A program made the translations under genes and the position numbers. The notes under the pieces are model-generated. The model had not been told where the DNA came from, did no database searches, and saw nothing but the letters and a program-made list of their open reading frames with translations. From DASXTC01 sp036505635 (GTDB lineage Bacteria > Acidobacteriota > Polarisedimenticolia > JACPZX01 > DASXTC01): a DNA stretch of 64,000 nt. The DNA is taken from assembly GCA_036505635.1 (NCBI GenBank), contig DASXTC010000082.1:1-64000 (forward strand). Direction: 5' to 3'. How positions within the stretch are numbered: position 1 is the stretch's first letter; each line of letters starts with the position of its first letter. Below are positions 41,974 to 52,210 of the stretch, piece by piece.

Positions 41974-44900
41974 ATGGCGATGAATCCGGGTTCGACGAGC
42001 CTCAGGTTGCTGGCGCTTCTCGTCCTGCTCGCATTGCCCCCCGCGCTCTTCATCGGCGCTCCGGCAAGATCGCGTGGCCCGGGTGCCCGGGGGTCTGAGA
42101 TCGAGATCGGCCGTCCCGGCACCCGCGATGGGCGCGTCCCCTGGGCGGCCCGGGCGGAGTTGCGCGTCACCGACAGCCTGAGAAGGCAGTTCTACAAGAG
42201 GCCCGACACCCGCACCTGGTGGCCCGGCCCCGATGACATCGGGCTGAAGTCCTACGGGCATGTCGCGGTCAGCGAGCTCGCCGACCCCGGCGTCCTGATC
42301 CTTCCGAACTCGAAGGGCTCAATCAGGATCGGGCGTCCTACCGATCGGGACCTCCTGCCGGCCGAGATGGCCCAGCAGGCGTCGGTCAACGGCGCAGGGC
42401 GCGGCGGTAAGTACTGGATCGTCCAGTTCACTCCCTCCTACGCGGCGACGCGGGGTGTGCTCGATGCCAGCGCCGAGATGGCGAAGAGGGGCTTCGAGGT
42501 CGTCAGCTACGTCCCCAACAACGCATTCCTCGTCCGGATCAACAAGCCGAAGGATGTCGATAACCTGAAGGACCCGGCGGTCTTCCAGTATTCGACCCTC
42601 TTCACTCCGGCCGACCGGATTCATCCGGCCGTGGGGCGCAAGTCGCTGCGCGACGAAGCGCGCGCGAGCTCCGACATCCTCCAGCTCCACGCCGGGATCT
42701 TGCCGGGTGGGAGCATGGCGTCCGTCGAAGAGGCGATCGCGCGGCTGGGCGGCGAGGTCATCCAGAAGTACGACATCGCCGGCAACGAAACGATCTCATT
42801 CACGCTGCGCAACAACCGCCTGCTCACCCTCGTCCGCACGGCCGAGGAGATCGGCGGCGTGACCGAGTCGTTGGAGTTCGAGCAGATGAACTACGTGACG
42901 AGCCAGATGGTCGAGCTGGGCCGTCTGCTCGATCCGCGCGACGTGGGCGGAGCGCTCTTCCCGTTTCGCGACGCGGGTGTGGATGGCGGCGGCACCTTCG
43001 TCTCGGGCCTGCCCAACTACAGCGACCCGAACCCGGGCTCGCCTCTGTCGTTGTCGGGCGCGATCTACGACGTGCAACCGCAGTTCCTGGGGGTGGCCGA
43101 CAACGGTCTGACGCTCGACACCCACTCGTTCGCCAACGACAACCAGAACCCCTGCCTGACCAACTGCACGAGCGCGTCGGGCAAGGCCGGGCTGACCGGG
43201 GTGGGGGCCAGCCATCGGAAGGTGGAGGCCTACCTGCGAGGCGTTGATTTCGACGCGACGTCGGTGGGGGACTTCCTGACCTGCGATTCCATCAAGCAGT
43301 CGGGCGGCAACACCCACGGCACGCTGGTGACGGGGGGCGCGGCGTCCAACCCCAGCGGCGGCACGATCGGCCTGGACCGCGAGTACAACGACATCGGGAC
43401 GGTGGATCAGTTCGACTCGTTCTTCAACGACACCGTGGAGGATCATCTCTCGCTGGACGGTCAGGCCCGCGGCGCGCGCGTCATCTTCGAGGACATCGCG
43501 AACACGCCGGTCTCCTCACCGCCTGCCTGCGCGGTAGTGTTCCTCTCGGATGTCGACGCTGGCGACGAGCCGGCCGACCGGATCGCGGACATGATCTTCC
43601 GGCGCGACCTGCACCAGTCCCCGGCGAGCTACTCGACGATCGATGAGCGCGGCGCCAAGGTGACCCTCTTCGCGTTCGGCGCGCCGGTGAACTTCGACGA
43701 CAACTTCACCAACGGCCGGGGCTCGTACGATCCCGCCGGCCCCGGCACGGGCTCGGCCGGGATCGACGCCCTGCTCTTCAAGAACCGCGAGGTCCTGCAC
43801 GTGTCGGCAGTGGGCAACGACGGATCCGACCCGACGACCAATGCCGACATCGACCCGTTCACTCCCACCGACGCCAACGATACGTTCACGGTCGACGACA
43901 TCCAGGTGAACGACATCGCCACGGCCAAGAACATCGTCACGGTCGGGACGAACTACTCGGACCGGATCCAGGCGACCCTCGACCCGGGCGAGTCGATCGC
44001 CAACTTCACCTCCAAGGGCCCCGCGACCTTCGCATCGATGAGAGGCGCGCCCCTCGTCGTGGCCCCCGGCGTGGACATCGGGGACGGTTTCGAGAGCCGC
44101 GACGGGCGTTTTCAGAACGACTACTTCATCTCGCTGGCCCAGACGGTCTCCTTCGACAACGAGAACGACGCGGATACGGGCAACCGGGTCGAGAACGTCC
44201 TGATACAGGGGCAGGCGGGAACCTCCATCTCGGCGGGCAAGATCGCGGGTGCGGCGCTTCAGATCCGCGACTACTTCGCCAAGGGGTTCTACTCGACCGC
44301 CTCGGCAAGCACCTCCGACCGGATCTCGCGCATGTCGGGCGCGCTGGTCAAGGCGCTCCTGATCAACAGCACCGACTGGGCCTCCCAGGGTCCGCTGCTT
44401 GGCACCTGCACGGGGCGCGGTCCGCTCAACTGCATCACCGAGGAAGGCTACGGCAAGGTCGAGCTGGCCAACACGCTGCCGCTGAGCAACTACCGCACCG
44501 AGGTCAGGCCGCACAACACCACCAACGTGGCTCCGGTCACCAACGTGCCCCAGGCCCTGCTGGTGGCCGACGAGCACTTCGACGGCGGGCTGCGGCGCGA
44601 CGCGACCAAGCCGGCGCTCGACGGCAGCACCACCGGCATCGGCGTAGTCCCCTACGGTGGCTCGGTCTCCTTCGATGTCTTCCGCCGTCATGGCTGGGAC
44701 CAGCTCCGGATCTCCCTGGCCTGGTACGACGCCTCGGGGGACCTCCTGAGAAACAACCTGGACCTGGAGATTCTGGACGGCGACTACGACCGGAGCTCCA
44801 CGGGTCTGTGCAACTCCAGCAGCACCAGGCATGGAGTGTGCGGCTACTGCAAGGCGACGGCCAACGTCGACCCGAACGCCGGCAGCGACGCGCCATACCT

Positions 44901-47900
44901 CGTGGAGGCCGGCAACCCGTACTACCTGATCTACCACGGCAACCAGTTCTCCACTTTCTCGGGAGAGTTCTCGACCCGGGCCCAGTGCGACCCGAATACA
45001 GGCGTCCTTCTGCCAGTCTCCTCGACGACGCTCCAGAACGCGTGGGATGCCAGAAACACCACCGAGTCGGTGATGCTGCATTACTTCGGCGACCCGGTTA
45101 TCGGCAGTCTCCGCGGCAACGGAAGCAACGGCAAGTATCGGATCCGCGTGCGCTTCCGGACCGGCCTGAGCTCGACCGGAGCGCCCAACGCCCCGTGCGT
45201 CGCCCCGGGCAGCGACAACACGCTCGAGACGAGCCCGAGCGGTGACGACAGCCTCCTGCCATTCCGCCTCCGAAACGGCGTCATGGGGTCGGTGGTCGGC
45301 ACGGGGAATGACGGCATCTGCAACACGGCGGCCACCGGCACCGACGTTCAGCTCATCCCCGCCGGCAGCTTCGGACAGCCCTTCGCCCTGGCGATCGCCG
45401 GACCGATCGGGACGGACCGCGCCAACAGCATCATCTCGTTGAACCGTTACATCTATGACTGCTCCGACACCCTCTCATTGAAGGTGGGGGACAACAGCAA
45501 CTGCACCAGCGGCACTTGCGGCCTGCGCCAGTCGACTCCACAGGCCTCCGTGAGCGACAACACGAAGGTCCAGGTCCTGGACCCCAACGGCGTCCTCTTC
45601 GACGAAGAGGCGGGCTTCACCTTCCTGGCGCAGGCGAACGACATCGCATACTGCACCTCGATTGGATTAACGAACTTCCCCTGTGGCAGCTCGTTTCGTG
45701 CCTCGCGCGACGTGATCTACAACTCCAACCCGCGCCGGGTCCAGAACACGGTTGGCTCCGGCCCGGCGCGCAACAACGGGATCGTCGAGGTGAGGGACGG
45801 CGACACGATCAGGGCGATCTACGACGACAAGTCGCCTTTGAACGGTCCGGTCGGCGGCTCACCGGAACCGGAAGACGCCGTGACGGTGGCGAAGGTGAGC
45901 TGCAAGCCCTTCATCGGCAAGGTCCTCCTCGGCGGCGGCTCCCTGCCGTCGCGCGGAGTGGGCAACGAGAACGCCCGTCGGACCGTGATCTCGGGAGGGT
46001 GTGACGTGGGCCGGCAGGCCGGCGGCCGCGGCGACTTCTCCCTGGATGCCGGCGAAACGATCGTCTATCAGGTCGGCTTCGCCAACCAGAGCGTGGGCGC
46101 GCTCGTCAACCTGAAGGGGACCCTCTCGTGCGTGGATCCCTCCCCCGGCATTCCCAACCCGTGCGACTCGATCACCATCCTCCAGGACACGGCCGAGCTT
46201 GGCCTCATCCCCACCGGCAGGGAAGGGATAGCGTCCTGGACCCTCCGGGTGGAGGACTCGGCGCGGGCCTTGAACGGGGCGAACGGCGCCGTGGACCTGA
46301 AGGTCTGCTTCTCGTCTCGCAGCACCGACTTTGCGGGAGTGCTCGAGTCGGCGAGCCAGTGCTTCACCTCCCGCGAGGCGGTGCAGGCCGACTGGCAGAT
46401 CCTGCGCTACAACACGGATCTGCCCGGCGGCGGCACGCTGGCCAGGGACTTCAACCGGGACGGCGAGATCACGGTCCAGCCCGAAGGGTCCCAGGCGCGC
46501 AACCTCGAGCTGGCCACCTACCAGCCGCTGAACGATGGGGGCAACCCGAACCAGGCGATCGCGGCGTTGATGCCGTGGCATTTCGACGACAACGACGGCG
46601 GGTTCACCGCTTTCCGCACTCCCGACAGCAAACCCGGGGGAGCAGGCTCGGCGCAGAACAGCCTGGCCTGGTTCTACGGCACGGCCGGGGGATGCGGATG
46701 GCAGAGCCAGAACGGCGGCATCGTCAGCACCAGCGACACGGCCCCCAAAGGGGTATGGCACGCCGGTCACGGCCCGGTCCCGACCTTCGGCTCGGCCTGT
46801 CCGACGTACGCGGTGCCGAGTGACCCGCTGACGGCCGGTTTCACCGAGTACATCCACGACGTCCTCTGGTCTCCGGTGATACAGAAGGTGAACCAGACTC
46901 CCGACGCGCGCGGATTTTCCTACGACGTTCGCATGGAATCGCTCGGATGGAACGAGGAGATGGACCTCGCCGACGCCGGCACGGCCATCAACCTCGAGCT
47001 GGACAACAACCTCGACCAGGACGACGGCCGTCCGATCAACCTCGGCGACTCCTACAGCTACCTCATCCTGTTCGGTGTGCAGGGCCCGAGGACCAACGCG
47101 CCCAACGGCCAGCGGACCTTCGGTCCCTTGCGTGACAGCGACAACTCGATCGGCAGCGCCGGACAGGTCAACGGCGACGAGGTGGGAGTCATTGGAACCG
47201 CCGGGACGCAGCGCCTCGAGTCGAATCCCCTGGAGCGGCTTCTGCTGGCCTTCCCGGTGGCTGATCAGAATGCCGCCCTGCGCGGCTTCCAGAGCAACCT
47301 GAAGGTCGACGACGGACCCGACTCCAACGACCCTCCCCAGTGCCAGGGGTACACGGCCCTGCCGTGCATCGACGGCGTCTGTCAGGGGGGTCTCTGCGTC
47401 ATCGGCGCCGACGCTGCAATCGGCGTCACCTGCACTGCCAACGCCCAGTGCACGGGCCCGGCCACCCGGATCGGCCACTCGACTCCGTGGGGCCCGGTCC
47501 GCAATCGCGAGCTGATCGACGCCATCGCCGGCTCCTACGAGGACTTCCGCGGGCCGAGCGGGACGAAGTTCCAGCTCGAGTTCGGGTTCTTCCTCTCCGA
47601 GGGGGGCCTGGGAGCGAGAGGATGGACCATCGACGACCCCTATCTCGAGTGGTCCGAGCAGCACCCCGCGGATCAGGACCCCAACGACGTGGACGACTGC
47701 CGGAGGATCGGTGGCCACTGCAGCTTCGAGACCAGCACATGCGACATCGGCAAGCTCGGCACCCCCTGCGCGCCCGGGCCGGCCGGAGACGCGTCGTGCG
47801 TCAGGCGCGCCGGTTCCACCGCAGCCGCGCGTCCGTGCGGCACGGTCTCCTTCGAGCGGATGTACCTGCACAACTGTTCGACCGGACTGAAGATCATCGT

Positions 47901-50900
47901 GAGCGATGCCACGCCCGCCGCCGGCACGGGGGGGTGCGGTCCGACGCAGGTGCCGGTCAACGTGCGCAGCGACGAGGAGCCCTTCGGGGAGCTCTTCTGC
48001 CTCGATTCCACCGCGGGCCACTTCGAGGGGACGGCCCTGATCAGCGGCGTGGCCGACCAGCCGGGGATCCTCTTCGTCAACGCGACGGCCGGCGAGAACT
48101 TCAACATCACCGCGTCGTACAGGGATCTCGAGTGCGATCAGGACGGCGACGGAGCCCTGGGTGAGAACGACTTCACCGACCTGGATGGTGACGGCGTGAA
48201 GAATTTCGGCGCCGACAACGCCCGCGAGGAGATCAGTGGCACCGTCAGGTATGCGGAAGGCCAGGGGGCCTCCGACGACGATAACTGCTACGACGCCCTG
48301 ACCATCACCGACATCTACAACCCGGTGGGCACCCCGGGCATCGACGTCAACGGAGGCGGCACGATCTCCTCCGAGGACTGCCTGCCCCCCGGCCTGACCT
48401 ACTTCCCGCCGAGCGCCACGGATCCGAACCTGGACGACGCCACCCACGACCCGGCCGGGGTCTGCTCGGCGGTGCCGGGGCCGGGGACCTGCATCGGCGG
48501 TCCGACAAACAGGCTGGGCAGCTCATGCGTCAGGCACGTCGACTGCGAGAACCACAGCAGATCGCTCCTGAGCGGCCAGTGCGACTGGGACAACGACGGG
48601 TTCGGGGACCTCTGCGACAATTGCCCCCGGATCCCGAACAACAGCCAGCTCGACACCGACGCCGACGGAATCGGCGATCTCTGCGAGGTCCCCGACATCG
48701 ACGGCGATGGCGTGCAGAACTCAGCCGACAACTGCCCCACGGTCTACAACCCGCCCGACCCGGTCTTCCGGTTCCAGACTGACTCCGACGGGGACGGGCT
48801 GGGGGACGACCGCAGGGCATTGGACACCGTCTCCTGCGCCGTCGGCAATGGATGCCCCAAGCCCAACGCTCAGAACTACTGCGACCCTGATTCGGCGGAC
48901 GACGACAACAACGGAATGCCCGACGACCTGATCAGCTTCCTCGCGGAGCTCGACTGCAACTACACGGCGGTGGGGATCGGCAGGGTTGGCAGGTCTGCAC
49001 CGGTGGTCGGCGCGTTCGCCCTCCAGTTGATCAACATGACCGACGACGGGATGGCGGACTTCGGCTGCACCTCGGGAAACCCCGATCCGAACAACGATCC
49101 AACTCAGATCGACTCGTGCACACAGGAGACACCACTCGATCCGAACAACGACGCGGAATGCGATACGAGTACGGGCTCAGGGGACGGCCGGTGCAACCCC
49201 ATCCCCGACGGCATCGCGGACCCTGGGGAGCTCTCCCAGATCTCCCTGAAGCTGGCCAACTCCTCGCTCGACAGCCTCGGCGTTGGCCGCACGCTGACGA
49301 ACCTCACGATCGGGCTCCGCGCCACCACCCCGTCGGTCAGGTGTACGCCGCGGAGCTCCACGAGGCACTTCCATGACTGCGCCCTGCCGAACCCGGTCTT
49401 CCCGGCCAATCAGTTGACCGCGATCGGGCCGGGGCAGGTCTTCTGCACCTACTACGGTGATTTCAACTTCTGCATCGACGACACCATTGGAGGCCCAGGG
49501 CAATCCTCGGCGGTCGCCCTCGCCGAGGCGGGATTCGCGGTGACGGCGCAGGGAGATGACCTCGAGGGGATGAGCCCGGTTCAGACCTTCAAGCTCTTCG
49601 TCGACATCGACCGTGTGGATGACGACAAGATTGCGGGGTACTGCCCCAACGATCCGAGCGTCGATCCGAACGATCCCGCCGATGCCGGCATCCTCTGCGA
49701 GGATTTCGACACGGAGCGCAACGGCGTCGCCGGCTACCAGTTCAGCCGACTGCCTCACTCGACCTCACCGGCCGACCCGCTGAGGGCCGATAGCGACCCG
49801 AACGACGACGTGCTGGGCTTCACGCAGACCACCGGGCCGAGCCCGGCCGGCACCGGCGCCCGGACCTGTCTCAAGGACGTCGGCCGCTTCGCGGACTGCG
49901 TGCCCGTCTCCGAGGAGAACGACTGGCACCTGCATTCACCGACGGAAGGACCGGGCGAGGGGTACGACCTGTTCCGGCCCCCGACCGTCGGCGCGCCTGA
50001 CGGCGGCAAGGCCCACGGCGGAACCCGTTCGATGCACTGGGGCCGTCACCTGGACGAGACCTCGACTCTGCTTGACTCGAACAGATTCCGCCAGCTCTCC
50101 GCCTACGTCCTCGACTCGCAGGGGGACCCGAACATTCCCGGCATCGTCATCGGTCCAAAGACCACGGGAGAGTTCTGGCACATCATGTCGGTGCCTGACG
50201 ACGAGAACGCCGGCAACGGGTTCGTGCCCCCCGGAAGAGGGTTCGGCGGGGGACAGGTGCAGATCAGCCTGCTCGGCCAGGACGGCAGGTTTGAGAAGTG
50301 GCAGGTCGTCACACCGTCCGCCAACGGCTACGACTCGATCATCCAGGGCACCATCTCGATCTGCGAGTTTGACCCGGGGGACGACCAGTTGCCGCCGGAC
50401 AGCCAGACGATGTGCAACGACAGCCGGATGTGGATGGACATCGGCAACGTGTTCGGAGCCGATCCCAACTGCCTGATTGACACCGACGGCGACGACCCGT
50501 GGCACCTTGACTGCGGCGACACGACGTCCAGAGGCCCGGGTTGGACCGAGAGGGGAAGCCTCGGCGATGGAGTGTGGGCGAAGTCGCAGTTCAGCCTTTC
50601 GGCCTACGCGGGCCGGACGGCGCGGCTGCGCTGGATTGGAATGGAAGGGGGCGGCTGGTCGTTCGGTATCACCCGATCGTTCGCGGAACCGGAGCCGGGC
50701 AACCCGCTCTACAGCATATATGAGGAAGGGGAAGACGACGGCTGGTGGATCGACGACATCCGGCTGACCGACCTGAGGGTCGCTCGTCCGGTCTCCATCA
50801 ATCCGGACCCAGACGAAGGGCTCTACACCTGCGCCCTGGGTGACAACCCGGCCAACTGCGGCACGATCACCCTCGACATCGCCGGCTCGGCGGACGCGAC

Positions 50901-51582
50901 GGCGCCTCTTGTCAGCCCGGCGCCGGGGGTGGTCGTCAACCTGGATGCCAGGGGATCCCATGCCGACGGGGCTCCGTGCGAGAACGGCGTCATCCTGTAC
51001 GAGTGGAGGGAGATCGACCCCAACGGCGCGACCCTGGACGTCATCCAGGCCTACGCTCCGCAGGCCCTCGTGAGCGTGGCTCCCTTGAAGGATGCCCGGT
51101 ACCGCGTCCTGGCGAATTGCTCCTCCGACCCGGCGTGCGCCGCCCAGCGGGACGTCACTGTCCAGGTCTTCTCGGCGACTCCGGGCGACCTGGTCCTGAC
51201 CGTGACGGCGAGCGCGGGGACCGGGTGCGCGCAGGCCGATCTCTCCTGGACGGCGCGAGCGCAGAACCCGCTCTTCAGCGGGTACAGCGTTCACAGGGCC
51301 CGCAGGTCGACCGCGTCGACGGCTCTCGTCAGTGGCGGGACGTTCGTCGGCAACGGAGCAGATTCCTGCCTCAAGGCGACCGTCCCCCAGGGCACGATCG
51401 GCTCGACCGTGGGAAGCTCGGATACGTTCTGCCCGGCCGGAGGTGAAGTGCTCAACTACCTGGTCGGGCATGCGGGCTTCGCCGGGACCTCGGCAGCCGG
51501 GAAGGCTCCGGTGGGGGTCACCTCGGCCGGAGGTCCCTACAACGGCAACGGCACGGCGGCCTGCGTCGACCCGCCGCCCTGA
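41974..51582 (+). CDS. Very large exported subtilisin-like surface protein (S8) with TSP3 repeats
   Basis: This 3202-residue protein has a signal peptide (LLALLVLLALPPALFIGA). A peptidase S8 domain has Asp376 (VADNGL), His448 (NTHGTLV), oxyanion Asn615 (AVGNDGS) and Ser751 (GTSISAGK); all four catalytic positions are visible. The remaining ~2400 residues are beta-rich and Cys-rich (many short C-x-C pairs), with TSP3-type calcium loops near residues 2200-2290 (DTDADGIGDLCE, DIDGDGVQNSADNCP). It should be a surface or secreted protease or adhesin. The start ATG 41974 has only a weak AGG; 41980 is also possible. Upstream in-frame sequence lacks a signal peptide and is not used. Confidence 0.88.
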   Translation: MAMNPGSTSLRLLALLVLLALPPALFIGAPARSRGPGARGSEIEIGRPGTRDGRVPWAARAELRVTDSLRRQFYKRPDTRTWWPGPDDIGLKSYGHVAVSELADPGVLILPNSKGSIRIGRPTDRDLLPAEMAQQASVNGAGRGGKYWIVQFTPSYAATRGVLDASAEMAKRGFEVVSYVPNNAFLVRINKPKDVDNLKDPAVFQYSTLFTPADRIHPAVGRKSLRDEARASSDILQLHAGILPGGSMASVEEAIARLGGEVIQKYDIAGNETISFTLRNNRLLTLVRTAEEIGGVTESLEFEQMNYVTSQMVELGRLLDPRDVGGALFPFRDAGVDGGGTFVSGLPNYSDPNPGSPLSLSGAIYDVQPQFLGVADNGLTLDTHSFANDNQNPCLTNCTSASGKAGLTGVGASHRKVEAYLRGVDFDATSVGDFLTCDSIKQSGGNTHGTLVTGGAASNPSGGTIGLDREYNDIGTVDQFDSFFNDTVEDHLSLDGQARGARVIFEDIANTPVSSPPACAVVFLSDVDAGDEPADRIADMIFRRDLHQSPASYSTIDERGAKVTLFAFGAPVNFDDNFTNGRGSYDPAGPGTGSAGIDALLFKNREVLHVSAVGNDGSDPTTNADIDPFTPTDANDTFTVDDIQVNDIATAKNIVTVGTNYSDRIQATLDPGESIANFTSKGPATFASMRGAPLVVAPGVDIGDGFESRDGRFQNDYFISLAQTVSFDNENDADTGNRVENVLIQGQAGTSISAGKIAGAALQIRDYFAKGFYSTASASTSDRISRMSGALVKALLINSTDWASQGPLLGTCTGRGPLNCITEEGYGKVELANTLPLSNYRTEVRPHNTTNVAPVTNVPQALLVADEHFDGGLRRDATKPALDGSTTGIGVVPYGGSVSFDVFRRHGWDQLRISLAWYDASGDLLRNNLDLEILDGDYDRSSTGLCNSSSTRHGVCGYCKATANVDPNAGSDAPYLVEAGNPYYLIYHGNQFSTFSGEFSTRAQCDPNTGVLLPVSSTTLQNAWDARNTTESVMLHYFGDPVIGSLRGNGSNGKYRIRVRFRTGLSSTGAPNAPCVAPGSDNTLETSPSGDDSLLPFRLRNGVMGSVVGTGNDGICNTAATGTDVQLIPAGSFGQPFALAIAGPIGTDRANSIISLNRYIYDCSDTLSLKVGDNSNCTSGTCGLRQSTPQASVSDNTKVQVLDPNGVLFDEEAGFTFLAQANDIAYCTSIGLTNFPCGSSFRASRDVIYNSNPRRVQNTVGSGPARNNGIVEVRDGDTIRAIYDDKSPLNGPVGGSPEPEDAVTVAKVSCKPFIGKVLLGGGSLPSRGVGNENARRTVISGGCDVGRQAGGRGDFSLDAGETIVYQVGFANQSVGALVNLKGTLSCVDPSPGIPNPCDSITILQDTAELGLIPTGREGIASWTLRVEDSARALNGANGAVDLKVCFSSRSTDFAGVLESASQCFTSREAVQADWQILRYNTDLPGGGTLARDFNRDGEITVQPEGSQARNLELATYQPLNDGGNPNQAIAALMPWHFDDNDGGFTAFRTPDSKPGGAGSAQNSLAWFYGTAGGCGWQSQNGGIVSTSDTAPKGVWHAGHGPVPTFGSACPTYAVPSDPLTAGFTEYIHDVLWSPVIQKVNQTPDARGFSYDVRMESLGWNEEMDLADAGTAINLELDNNLDQDDGRPINLGDSYSYLILFGVQGPRTNAPNGQRTFGPLRDSDNSIGSAGQVNGDEVGVIGTAGTQRLESNPLERLLLAFPVADQNAALRGFQSNLKVDDGPDSNDPPQCQGYTALPCIDGVCQGGLCVIGADAAIGVTCTANAQCTGPATRIGHSTPWGPVRNRELIDAIAGSYEDFRGPSGTKFQLEFGFFLSEGGLGARGWTIDDPYLEWSEQHPADQDPNDVDDCRRIGGHCSFETSTCDIGKLGTPCAPGPAGDASCVRRAGSTAAARPCGTVSFERMYLHNCSTGLKIIVSDATPAAGTGGCGPTQVPVNVRSDEEPFGELFCLDSTAGHFEGTALISGVADQPGILFVNATAGENFNITASYRDLECDQDGDGALGENDFTDLDGDGVKNFGADNAREEISGTVRYAEGQGASDDDNCYDALTITDIYNPVGTPGIDVNGGGTISSEDCLPPGLTYFPPSATDPNLDDATHDPAGVCSAVPGPGTCIGGPTNRLGSSCVRHVDCENHSRSLLSGQCDWDNDGFGDLCDNCPRIPNNSQLDTDADGIGDLCEVPDIDGDGVQNSADNCPTVYNPPDPVFRFQTDSDGDGLGDDRRALDTVSCAVGNGCPKPNAQNYCDPDSADDDNNGMPDDLISFLAELDCNYTAVGIGRVGRSAPVVGAFALQLINMTDDGMADFGCTSGNPDPNNDPTQIDSCTQETPLDPNNDAECDTSTGSGDGRCNPIPDGIADPGELSQISLKLANSSLDSLGVGRTLTNLTIGLRATTPSVRCTPRSSTRHFHDCALPNPVFPANQLTAIGPGQVFCTYYGDFNFCIDDTIGGPGQSSAVALAEAGFAVTAQGDDLEGMSPVQTFKLFVDIDRVDDDKIAGYCPNDPSVDPNDPADAGILCEDFDTERNGVAGYQFSRLPHSTSPADPLRADSDPNDDVLGFTQTTGPSPAGTGARTCLKDVGRFADCVPVSEENDWHLHSPTEGPGEGYDLFRPPTVGAPDGGKAHGGTRSMHWGRHLDETSTLLDSNRFRQLSAYVLDSQGDPNIPGIVIGPKTTGEFWHIMSVPDDENAGNGFVPPGRGFGGGQVQISLLGQDGRFEKWQVVTPSANGYDSIIQGTISICEFDPGDDQLPPDSQTMCNDSRMWMDIGNVFGADPNCLIDTDGDDPWHLDCGDTTSRGPGWTERGSLGDGVWAKSQFSLSAYAGRTARLRWIGMEGGGWSFGITRSFAEPEPGNPLYSIYEEGEDDGWWIDDIRLTDLRVARPVSINPDPDEGLYTCALGDNPANCGTITLDIAGSADATAPLVSPAPGVVVNLDARGSHADGAPCENGVILYEWREIDPNGATLDVIQAYAPQALVSVAPLKDARYRVLANCSSDPACAAQRDVTVQVFSATPGDLVLTVTASAGTGCAQADLSWTARAQNPLFSGYSVHRARRSTASTALVSGGTFVGNGADSCLKATVPQGTIGSTVGSSDTFCPAGGEVLNYLVGHAGFAGTSAAGKAPVGVTSAGGPYNGNGTAACVDPPP

Positions 51583-51609
51583 GGCGGAGGGCCCGACAAG
51601 GGGGAGGCG

Positions 51610-52206
51610 TCAGGCCTTCCGCGACGCGAAGGGGGAGCCGGCCACGACGAACCGGTAGAGGCGATCGGCGGCCTGCCGGATCCCGATCCGGGGGGTCCGG
51701 ACCCATCGGGCGGGAGCCTCGCCGTCATCGCGGATCCAGAGGGGCTTCCTCGTCAGATCGTGGCCGTAAAGGCGCCGGTCGATCCCGAGCGCGGCGGTGA
51801 GCTTGCCCGGTCCGGAGGCCAGCCCGGTGACGGGCCTTCCGTCGCGGCGCCGCTTCATGACCTCGATCCCCTCGTGCGGCGCGAGCGCCCGGATCAGGAC
51901 CGCGGAAGCCACCCCCTCTTCACCGGTCACCACGTTCATGCAGAAGTGATTCCCGTATGTGAAGTAGATGTAGGCGCGCCCGGCGGGGCCGAACATCGCC
52001 CGGTTGTGCTGAGTGGGCCCGCGGTAGGCGTGGGACGCGGGGTCCTTCGCGCCCAGGTAGGCCTCCACCTCCACGATCCGGCCCGAGGTCAGGACTCCAT
52101 CCTTCAGGTGGCAGAGGAGCTTCCCAAGCAGGTCCGGGGCCACCTCGAGGGCGGAGCGTCTGTAGAACGATCTCTTCAGAGCTCCGTGCAGGGACGCCAT
52201 CCCCAC
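51610..52206 (-). CDS. DNA-3-methyladenine glycosylase (AAG/MPG family)
   Basis: This 198-residue base-excision enzyme has the AAG fold: N-terminal LEVAPDLLGKLL, the catalytic Glu in GRIVEVEAYLG, SHAYRGPTQHNRAMFGPAGRAYIYFTYG with the conserved intercalating Tyr, and GLASGPGKLTAALGID. It removes alkylated purines and hypoxanthine from DNA. GTG 52206 has an AGG 7 nt upstream; ATG 52200 is the alternative start. The upstream Fn3/TSP3 gene on the same strand ends only 4 nt away, so they may be co-transcribed. Confidence 0.95.
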   Translation of the reverse strand: MGMASLHGALKRSFYRRSALEVAPDLLGKLLCHLKDGVLTSGRIVEVEAYLGAKDPASHAYRGPTQHNRAMFGPAGRAYIYFTYGNHFCMNVVTGEEGVASAVLIRALAPHEGIEVMKRRRDGRPVTGLASGPGKLTAALGIDRRLYGHDLTRKPLWIRDDGEAPARWVRTPRIGIRQAADRLYRFVVAGSPFASRKA

Positions 52207-52210
52207 CAGC

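Noticed and set aside
45859..48447. Minus-strand open frame of 862 codons opposite the subtilase tail
   Set aside because: It is the complement of a supported plus-strand gene in high-G+C DNA, has Arg/Gly/Val-rich composition without domains and no start signal.
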